DNA of 64,000 nt from Biomphalaria glabrata (Eukaryota; Mollusca; Gastropoda; Planorbidae), in the NCBI RefSeq assembly GCF_947242115.1, contig NC_074711.1:8553934-8617933 (forward strand), written 5' to 3'. Position 1 is the stretch's first letter, and every line of letters begins with the position of its first letter. Below, piece by piece: positions 56,522 to 64,000 of the stretch. A program made the position numbers and the translations under genes. The notes under the pieces were generated by a model that made no database searches, was not told the DNA's origin, and worked only from the letters and a program-made list of their open reading frames with translations.

Positions 56522-56730
56522 ATTGATTTTCCTCGTTCCGATAGTATTATTTATTCTGCTTTTTGCATTTAAAGATTATAATTCAGTGTTTTATAAATAA
56601 TCGCTACTTTTTTTTTAGTCTTCTCTTATGAAGGCTTTCTAAATTTAATAATTTGTAAACTTAGTTTTAAGCTAAAGGAAAAATAGATGAAAACAATAAA
56701 AGAAAATTATTCATTCAATTCATTAAATAT

Positions 56731-56736
56731 TTTATT
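56731..56736 (-). terminator. Polyadenylation signal of ankB
   Basis: Minus-strand AATAAA about 160 bases after the stop, at the same spacing and in the same wording (TAATCAATAAA) as ankA. Confidence 0.6.
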
Positions 56737-56895
56737 GATTACTACATTAGATCATACAGAATATTAAAAAAATCATAATGCATTTCAAAAATACTATACA
56801 CTAAAATTTGGAATTAAATATATTCAGTAAATAGTTATACATGTAACAAAACATAATTTTAATGCTTACAAAAAAAAACATCAACTAATATTTTA

Positions 56896-57955
56896 TCACA
56901 TATTTAGTAGTTCAAGTATTTCACTATCTGAACACAAACATTCAGCGGTATTTCCATCCTCGTCTCTCAGATCCACATCTGCATTGTAAGATAATAAACT
57001 CTCCACGGCTTCTATGAAACCATTTTGAGCTGCTATCATCAATGCAGTCGTTCCACTCTTGTGGATTGGCTTTCTATAGTTCACGTCCGCGCCGTTTTCC
57101 AGCAAAATATTAACTGTGTCACAACAGTAGGACTCTATAGCCAAAATTAGGGCGCTCTTTCCGTCAAAGCCACTGACCTTGTTGACATCAGCGCCCTCCT
57201 GAATTAAAGTTGAGACAACTAAAGGCTTATTGAACTGAGCAGCCAACATGAGAGCTGTATAGTCCCATTGGTCTGTGATGTCTATGGCTGCTTTATATTT
57301 CAGAAGCTGTCTTACGATGTAGACATTGCCTGCAATAGCTGCGTGCATCAGGGGAGTCATCCCATACCTACTGTCCACGCTGTTGACATCAGCGCCTTTC
57401 TTAATAAGGTGAGTAATCACAGCATCCCTGTTGGAAGAGGCAGCAAGTGACAAGGGCAGGTAACCGTTTGCACATTTCTGGTTAACTGATGCCCCATGGT
57501 CAATCAAAAGTTTTATAATTTTTGTTTCAGTTAGGAACTCGGCGTCCCATCTTTCTGAGCCAATGACAAGGCTGGGGTGAAATCCTCCCTTCAGCGCCAC
57601 ATGAAGCACGTTGTCTTGTGAAGGCTTAGTGGGAGTTTTGGCACTCGCTTCACATTCCAGCAACAGCTCAACAGTTTGGTAAGAATTAGACAGAACAGCA
57701 GCCTTGAGTGGTGTGAAGTCTTCAATGGACGCCTCGTTGACGTCAGCTCCATTACGTAGCAGCAGACACACGATACGGCTATCGCCTGCCAGGCAAGCCT
57801 TAATGAATGCCTGCTTCATGATCTTTTTGCCATAGTATGTTGTCCTGCGTATCTGTGTACCAATAATGTTGGCCACAGTCACGTGATCTCCTCTTTCAAT
57901 TGCTGCATTTATATTCTCCATGGTATATTTCATTTGGTCCTTCAAACACTTGTCG
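56896..57955 (-). CDS. ankB terminal coding exon (ankyrin repeats)
   Basis: 1060 nt, identical in length to the ankA exon, from 'tctgcag' to TAG at 56896-56898. Confidence 0.92.
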
Positions 57956-58771
57956 CTGCAGAAAAGAAAACAACACATAAAGTCTTTCAATTAATTACTT
58001 TTATTTTATTAGTAAATGTATAAACCTATTCATATAATACATTTTGGCAGAGAAACAAAATTGTTGATCCAAAAATTTAATTTACATATGTGTCAATTTA
58101 AATATTCTTAAATCAAATAAGTACTGAAGCGACTATGGGTAAAACTTGTAAAGTACTATGGAGCAACTCATAGAGGACTATGAATCAACACATAGAGCAA
58201 GAAGATTTCCCTTTCAGGCCTAGCGACAAATGGGGCAGATGATGTAATGGTAATTTGTTTCTGTGGTTTGTAGTTAACAAGGTTTTTATGTGGTCAGCAC
58301 AACGACCAACCGCCATTACTTTTCGGCAGCTAATGTCAGGTACCCATTTAAGGTGGGTGCACTCAGAGGCGCCCTAAAAATCCCGAAATAAAAAATCCTA
58401 GTATTTACCAGGATTCGAACTCGAGTCCCCAGGTTTGCGAATAATAATTTCAATGAAATTATATTTTTAATTTTTTATTTACTTAAATGCAACTAAAATA
58501 TGAAAATGTCTATTAATTAAAGAATCAAATTGCTACTGTTATTTTATTAACAACAGTAGTGTGAGAGAATCAGACGATTATTTGGAATTGATAGAGGGAT
58601 AATTAAGTGTGAAAAACGCTTAGACTTTAACTTTTTCTTTTATTGTATTAGTTTCCTGACTATATTTTATGATTATATGAGAAAAATATGATTAACTTAC
58701 TTGTCCGAAGCAGAAAATTCTCTTTTCAAGGCTCTAGATTTGTGCAGTGTTGAGTTTAAGCTTTTCTCCAT
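56896..58771 (-). CDS. ankB: ankyrin-repeat protein, two coding exons, 376 aa
   Basis: Coding exons are 58771..58701 and 57955..56896 (71 + 1060 = 1131 nt). The donor gtaagtta and acceptor 'tctgcag' give the split codon AA|C (Asn24). The N-terminus MEKSLNSTLHKSRALKREFS is basic and has no signal peptide. Nine or ten ankyrin repeats fill the rest (LLRNGADVNEA, GYLPLSLAASSNRDAV, TPLMHAAIAGNVYIV, ALMLAAQFNKP, TTALMIAAQNG). The frame is intact. Compared with ankA, the middle repeats are nearly identical while the first ~120 residues differ much more. An in-frame ATG inside the intron would give a different N-terminus (MKDFMCC...), but the spliced form matching ankA is preferred. The partner or role is unknown. 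Confidence 0.9.
58206..58440 (-). repeat. SINE family 1 in ankB intron 2
   Basis: CCCTTTCAGGCCTAGCGAC, GTGGTCAGCACAACGACC, box-B-like GATTCGAACTCGAGTCCC. Confidence 0.75.
58701..58771 (-). CDS. ankB first coding exon
   Basis: Begins after 'ttttgcag' near 58779; the ATG at 58771 is the first in the exon. Two codons longer than the ankA exon; KSRA-KRE is shared. Confidence 0.85.
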
Positions 58772-59084
58772 GATATTATCTGCAAAATTAAGAATAAAAA
58801 TATATTTTAATTAAATTTGAATTTAGATTTCTTACACACTTGCAAACATAAAACAAAATGAATAAATAACATTAACATCGATTATAAAAATAATCGCAGA
58901 GGAAAAAAATTTTTTTAAACAATTTCATCTTGGTATAACTTGAATAGTATATTAATCTTGGAATAATCATCTTAAAAGTAATAGCAGGGAGTTTTACATT
59001 TAGCAATATTGATAATAGTTTTCAATATTATAATAATATAATAATTTTCTTAGGAAAGTTTGTAATTTATAAGATAATATTATA

Positions 59085-59335
59085 AGGGGGCGATGTGAGT
59101 GAGCGGCAATGCGCTTGTATTTCGAACTGGCGTTCCAGGTTCGAATATTAATGCGGACTAGGATTTTTAATTTCGGGATCTTTGGGCGCCTCTAAGTCCA
59201 CCCAGCTAGAATGAGTACCTAACATTAGATGGAGAAATGTAAAGGCTAACCACATGATACCCTCGTTAATCGTGGGCCACAGAAACAGATGACCTTTACA
59301 TTATCTCCCCACAGATTGTAAAGTCTGAATGGGGT
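59085..59335 (+). repeat. SINE family 1 in ankB intron 1
   Basis: Box-B-like CCAGGTTCGAATATT, GGGATCTTTGGGCGCCTCT, GTGGGCCACAGAAACAGATG. ankA intron 1 has no such copy. Confidence 0.75.
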
Positions 59336-59547
59336 AACTATTATACTATATATTTATCTTTTACTGATAGAACACCGTAACTACAACAAACTTTTAAAAA
59401 TTTGTCTTTTATTTTTGGTCAACACTTAGCAAGGTGACACATCTGCCAGCTAGCTTCTAATTATTAATTTTACAATATAACTAAAGTCATGAAATTTAAC
59501 TATTGAAAAATAAAAAAAAATGTATATATTTTTAAAATTTTACTTAC

Positions 59548-59700
59548 CAGTGTGAATTTTGATGTTTAAAACTCGGAGATCGTTTCTTAAGCGAGAAATA
59601 ATTTCCTAATTACTAAAAGTCACAAAAACAATCCAGTACGAATAACATGCGCTGCAAGTCAGAGTAACGAATTGAAGTGTGTTAAAGTCTACACCCGTTT
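59548..59700 (-). other. ankB non-coding first exon (3' end defined)
   Basis: Donor CACTG|gtaagta at 59548 matches the ankA donor. The 5' end is set only by the TATA box at 59698-59705. Confidence 0.55.
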
Positions 59701-60165
59701 ATATAACAACTTTGGTTGTCTACGTCATACCCTGTATTTTTTTGCGCCTTTTAATCACACTGACCACACTGACCAATCCTAATGCTCTATAGAGATAAGA
59801 CAACAAAAGACAAAGTGTCAAAAGCGACGACTTATGTCATTGCCGCGGTCACAACTCAGGGAACAAAAGATCGCCGCGGTCACAACTCAGGGAACAAAAG
59901 ATCGCCGCGATCACCACTCGAGGAACAAAAGATCGCCGCAGTTACTGAAGTCCTGTGAGGTCCAGTGCACAATACCTACACTTCAGATACACGGGAAGAT
60001 TTGTTTATGCAGCTATCAAAATAAACTGACTCTCCAACCCTGGACAATAGAAGGAGCGGCATATAAAAATAAACTACTTGTACAACGTTATACTACAGAA
60101 CAAAAGCTTATCAGTGAAAAGTTGACATTTGTTTGTGCAGCTATTTAAATAGAGTGGAGTTATCA
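59698..60165 (-). promoter_or_regulatory. ankB promoter region with TATA, CRE-like site and four GC-box units
   Basis: Minus-strand TATATAAA at 59698-59705, with TGACGTAGACA just upstream as in ankA. At 59838-59945 are about four 30-31-base units of the type GCCGCGGTCACAACTCAGGG plus AACAAAAGATC. Further upstream are TGAAGTGTAGGTATTGTGCA and two copies of a GATAGCTGCATAAAC-like phrase that define the family-wide order. Confidence 0.72.
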
Positions 60166-60439
60166 AACGCGTAGGAAAACAATGAAACAAATTCATAAAT
60201 TCCACGTCCACAGTGAAAAGTACATAGTTGTGTTTTTTTTTATATTTAAACCAACACAAAACCAAGTAAACAGTTAAACGTCTTTAGGGGTCCGAAAAGA
60301 ATAAAAAGTTACAAGACTGTCGAACTAGAAAAAAAAATGCAAACCTTATATTAAGAGTAATTGTATCAAAACGTTTGGATCAGTCATTTAATTATTTTGT
60401 GATACTTATAGATTTAGACTAACAATTATAAATATGTGA

Positions 60440-60690
60440 GATTAAATATAATTTTACCTATTGTTTTTGTTTAGCGCAATGTCATGCCTTTTAGCTTTCT
60501 CAATGTTTTTATATCCTATCATTAGTTTGGACCAGTTGGGAATAGTAAAGAGGGGGGGGGGGGGAGAGAAAGTGGCAACGGTTATGTAGTTAAATGTAGT
60601 TTATAAAGAACAAAATTATGGTACGATTTGAATTTAAACTCTAGGGCTTACGCCTCCTTAAGCCAATACACTAACCACTTTACCAGTTTT
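60440..60690 (-). repeat. SINE family 4
   Basis: CGCAATGTCATGCC, TTTAGCTTTCTCAATG, a G-run at 60552, then CTAACCACTTTACCAG as the tRNA-like end, reading on the minus strand. Confidence 0.5.
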
Positions 60691-60699
60691 AAATGCTTA

Positions 60700-61260
60700 T
60701 GAAAAAATAGAATGTTTCTTTTCCTGTTGTCAGTTTCAAACTGTAAAGCAACAATTTAATTCTTTAAACAAAGTATAAAGGGGGACTAATTTAATTTGTA
60801 CCGACACATTAGTCAATTGCAATATATTTCCTTTGTTCAATACCTTTGTTTTGTTAGGTAAAAGAAATAATTGTGCAAAAATTTCAACTTGAAACAAAAT
60901 TGTGTGTTGGAGAAAAAACATTTTAAAATTTGTATCAGACAAACAGATAGACAGACAGAGTGAGTTAATTTTTTTTATTCTTTACACATCAGAAAAATAT
61001 TTATAAAAACTAAATCTTTAAAAAATCCAATGTAATTGTTAGAAAATATTTATCGAACTTGAAATAACATTGACGTGTTTAGATTTGAAACATTTTTAGA
61101 ATATTTAAAATACCTTGAACACGCTCAACAACCAATTTTATACAGAAGTGAATTTCATTGCTACTGCCTCCATTTTTGTTAATAATGTTGATGATCATTA
61201 AGTCTACAAGTCCAAATGTCATCTCTGTCTGTGGTTCCTTTCTGGGAGAATAGGTCACCA
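60700..61260. other. Intergenic DNA, nothing recognised
   Basis: AT-rich; contains a CAGACAGATAGACAGACAGAGTG-type simple tract at 60938 seen also at 16205 and 52460. Confidence 0.4.
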
Positions 61261-61262
61261 AC

Positions 61263-61430
61263 CAGTGGCGTAGCCTCTTTAGGAGCCCATGTATTTGACA
61301 TTGGCATTGGCGTAATATATAATTTTAATGTAAAAAAAAAAGGTTTCGAGTACTCATTTGGGGGCGCCCCTCTAGTGGGGGCCTAGGGTGATTTTCAAAT
61401 TCTCCCCCCCCCACCATAGCTACGCAAATG
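61263..61430. mobile_element. Short element of the GGCGTAG family
   Basis: AGTGGCGTAGCCTC on the left and ATAGCTACGCAA on the right as imperfect inverted ends; GTGGGGGCCTAGGGTGATTT inside is shared with 63260. Confidence 0.5.
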
Positions 61431-61437
61431 GATCTAA

Positions 61438-61565
61438 AAGTCAGATAAAGTAAAGCTTATCTGTTTCTTTGGCTGAGGGTTAAACGTCGTGTCATATAGC
61501 CAGCACAACGAACTTTATTTTCCTTAACAAAAGATTTCAAAATCCCAGCCATCAACCGAGATCCT
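61438..61565 (-). repeat. SINE family 1 fragment
   Basis: AGCTTATCTGTTTCTTTGGC, ATATAGCCAGCACAACGAAC, AATCCCAGCCATCAACC. Confidence 0.55.
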
Positions 61566-61569
61566 TATA

Positions 61570-62290
61570 TAATACAGACGTGACTTCAAAAAAGATGATT
61601 ACGTCCTACTCGTGATGCTTGATCCCTGGGTCACCTACCGCTTTACCACACTAAAAAAAAAGATTTAGGTTCCACCGAGATTTGAACTCGGATCGCTGGA
61701 TTCAGAGTCCAGAGTGCTAACCATTACACCATGGAATCGGTGCACATACGGCGTGGAAGATCAGCAAAATCTATAACATTGTCTAATTCTGTGATGACTA
61801 CAAGAGTGTTTGTGAAAGAATTTGATTATCAAATGATTGTTGATCAATTCACTACCTTCCAGACTTGATTGAAATTTCAGGAGATTTCTTTCTTCGTTGA
61901 GCGTTTGAAGAAAACTTTGAATAACATCAATGACTTAAATTCTGTCAAGTCATTGTTTTTTTTCCTGGATGACACAGGCAACTTATTCCATAATAGCACT
62001 AGGGAAGAAGGAGCATTTGTACCAATTTGTTCTAGCATATGGAACAAGGAGTGTGCCTTTATCTTTGTGTCTTTCAGAGTATTTTATTAGATTTTGTTTT
62101 TGTATTTGAAGATTATGGTTTAGTGTTTTATATATATTGCTTCTTTACTTTTCAGTCTTCTCTCCTGAAGGTTTTCTAAATTTAGTGTTTTTACTAAAGG
62201 TGTTACTCTAGCTACATTTAATATTCGTTTGTTATGAATCTCGCTGCTCTATTTTGTGTCTCTTTCAGTTTCTTGATGTTTTTTTTTTTG
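61570..62290 (-). mobile_element. CR1-like LINE 3' end fragments flanking the tRNA gene
   Basis: 61570-61620 (TACAGACGTGACTTCAAAAA, GATTACGTCCTACTCG) is the 3' UTR. 61860-62290 has the LVPYARTN-like ORF2 end, the ACACAAAGATAAAGGCAC phrase and 'CATTTAATATTCG', broken. The tRNA gene sits between them. Confidence 0.55.
61667..61738 (-). tRNA. trnQ: tRNA-Gln, anticodon CUG
   Basis: 72-nt cloverleaf with no intron. The anticodon stem-loop CTGGACTCTGAATCCAG carries CTG, and the box B is GAGTTCAAATCTC. The body matches the widely conserved animal tRNA-Gln except in the acceptor stem, where the second base is A opposite C71 (A2:C71 mismatch). A run of nine T lies a few bases past the 3' end, suited to RNA polymerase III termination. 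CCA is not encoded, as expected. It is likely a real gene, possibly weakened by the mismatch. Confidence 0.9.
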
Positions 62291-62294
62291 TTGG

Positions 62295-63165
62295 GGGGGG
62301 GGGGGTAGTTGTCGGGTCTCAAACATAGGATACATACATACAATTCTATTATTGGTCTAACCAAAGTTGAATAACATTTTAGTTTTATGTTCTTATTTGA
62401 TTTGTAGAAATTTCTTTTATATAAAGTTCCTTAGAGAATTATTTTTTTTTATTAACGAACTGCAAATCAAACCACGTTACTTTCTTCAACCAATCTCGGG
62501 TACCCATTAGAGTTGGGTGGACCCTTCACTGAGATTTAAACCTGGGATCAGATCATCAGGACACGATTTAGAGTTGATAAGACCCTAAGCTAAGTTGAGA
62601 TTTGTAATCATCATAAATTTATTCCTTTGCTTTTTGTTTCTTCAAACAATATTTGGGAGGCCACCAGACAAGTGTTGTGCGTGTGTGTGTGTGTGTGGGG
62701 GGGCTTTGCTACAGCTTATGTTGGTAATAGGTAAATTCAGCACTGTCCTCGACCACTCAGTTCGGAATTCAAGGGCATTACCATTAGGCCACCACGCCAC
62801 CCCCCCTCCCGTTGTGTAAATAATAATTATTATTATTATTGAAAACTTTTAACTACTTGACATTAGTGTAGCTCTGGCACAGTCTAGATTTGTTAAACAA
62901 AGACTAAATTCATTGTCAACTGAAAACAAAATGTCAATGGTTATAATGGGCAGGTCCAAAGCAGTACAGCATTCTGACATTTCATAGAAGCTTCTATAAA
63001 TATGGTTAGTATCAGGGCTTTAAATGTGTTGTGTTAGTTGTCAGACTCCTCTGCTTAGGTATACCGCAATTTGTTATATTTTAAGTTTAGTCCGCTTTCA
63101 TAGTTGCTTTATCTATTAGTTGTTTTTTTTAACGTTATGACGTTACGATTCTAATCTATTTAAAA
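62295..63165. other. Intergenic DNA with G-runs and a SINE scrap
   Basis: 62475-62550 resembles family-1 SINE text (CTCGGGTACCCATTAGAGTTG). G-runs lie at 62297 and 62697. Nothing else is recognised. Confidence 0.4.
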
Positions 63166-63169
63166 GGGG

Positions 63170-63770
63170 CTTAGCTGGGAATTTTCCATCGTTTGGGGGC
63201 CCTAGGGGCTTAACATCTTTTGGGGCCCCTGCATTTTGCGTAAAATTTAATTTTAATGTTAAAGTGGGGGCCTGGGAAGATTTTCAAATTCTCCTCCTCC
63301 TCCCCCCTCCCTAGCTACGCCATTGCCACCAACAAGCTTCCTTCAGGCGTGTCGGTTCTGGGCGTGTCTCTCCAACTGTCCCTACGTCCCAGCTGCTTAG
63401 CGTCTTCTTCCAAATCGAGACACCCCACCATGCATGAATGGGCCCCAAGGCGTAGTTAGGTGGGGTGGCGGTCTGAATTTGAAAATCTACCCTGGCCCTC
63501 ATTGGAGGGGACCCCATATGAGGAGTCGGTCCGAAATTTTTCAACATTAATTTTTTTTTTAATGCCATGTTATGTTGCTATTCATTTTTTTTTTTTTGTA
63601 AAATACTGGCCATGTTGCATGTATTCCACACATTAGAATTATACATTTATAAAGCACATTATCGTATGTCATGATATTGAATGTCAAATGTATGGCCCTT
63701 AAAGAGGCAGAGCCCCCCGCCTCCCGCCCCCCACATCCCCGCTTCCCCAATTTCCTTCCTACGCCATTGA
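63170..63770. mobile_element. Two adjacent GC-rich elements of the GGCGTAG family
   Basis: 63170-63327 ends CTAGCTACGCCATTG and has GTGGGGGCCTGGGAAGATTT. About 63445-63767 starts AAGGCGTAGTTAGG and ends CCTACGCCATTGAC. No coding potential; the frames on both strands are artefacts. Confidence 0.5.
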
Positions 63771-63924
63771 CTGGGTCGTCCTCTCAAAATTTAAAAACCA
63801 AACACAATTCATTAAGCTCATATTTAAAAGAGTTTCAATCGATAATAAAAATCTAAATAATGTTCTATAAAACAGACTAAAAATGGTTATTTGAAGATAT
63901 TTTAAAATTTCTCATAGCTTGTTT

Positions 63925-64000
63925 GTTTTTTGTTTGTAAAATGTCTAACATGTTTCGGATGTTCCTTCAGAGTTGTATTATTATAGCTTTTATATACGCT
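63925..64000 (-). repeat. SINE family 3 end followed by the tail of a SINE family 2 copy, cut by the window
   Basis: TAACATGTTTCGGATGTTCC is family 3. TATTATTATAGCTTTTATAT at 63975 is the complement of the family-2 tail seen at 30930-30950. Confidence 0.55.

Noticed and set aside
57955-57990. Extended ankB start MKDFMCCFLFCSDK
   Set aside because: These codons lie in the intron; 'tctgcag' at the same alignment position as the ankA acceptor, plus a matching upstream coding exon, favours splicing.
61438-61565. tRNA-like sequence next to the tRNA-Gln as a second tRNA gene
   Set aside because: It is a decayed SINE family 1 fragment with no cloverleaf.

Overview
The window is nuclear DNA from an animal. 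It is AT-rich, intron-bearing and packed with LINE, SINE and DNA-transposon copies. The repeat types (several tRNA-derived SINEs, hAT-like elements ending in CAGGGGCGGACTGG, LINEs with ATT-type tails) and the ankyrin-rich genes suggest a gastropod mollusc, perhaps a planorbid snail. That placement is inference from general resemblance.

Four intact host genes can be assembled, all on the minus strand, as two pairs of paralogues. Two are ankyrin-repeat genes: ankA (3317-5151, 374 aa) and ankB (56896-58771, 376 aa). Each has a non-coding first exon, a short coding exon and a 1060-base terminal exon. The other two, named here secA (10392-29907, 251 aa) and secB (42424-56049, 245 aa), were found by aligning the two halves of the window. 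Each has five coding exons; the first four have identical lengths in both (49, 210, 369 and 70 nt), with compatible GT-AG sites and phases. They encode a small secreted protein with a signal peptide, two cysteines near the mature N-terminus and a charged, probably helical body. I do not recognise the family. Sampled coding sequence has diverged more than the adjoining intron, which hints at diversifying selection.

Layout: 1-0.8 kb is a block repeated at 37.5-40.2 kb. ankA lies at 3.3-6.4 kb with its promoter to 6.85 kb. At 7.86-9.14 kb is a third, orphan, oppositely oriented copy of the ank promoter whose 30-base GC-rich unit has expanded to about 30 copies. secA follows at 10.4-29.9 kb, its introns swollen by transposons. 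A broken LTR-retroelement fossil lies at about 32.4-35.3 kb, then the second copy of the first block, then secB (42.4-56.0 kb), ankB (56.9-58.8 kb) and its promoter (to 60.2 kb). A tRNA-Gln(CUG) gene is at 61.67-61.74 kb, and transposon-derived sequence fills the rest.

Because secA and secB are duplicates, each intron acts as an empty-site control for the other. Intron 1 is 1.8 kb in secB but 10.1 kb in secA. The difference is largely one nested insertion: an old LINE split by a 7.4-kb hAT-like unit, which holds two smaller inverted hAT-like elements that each carry the same internally deleted LINE fragment. An intron of secB was instead hit by a 1.1-kb element with 9-base target duplications and GC-rich repetitive ends.
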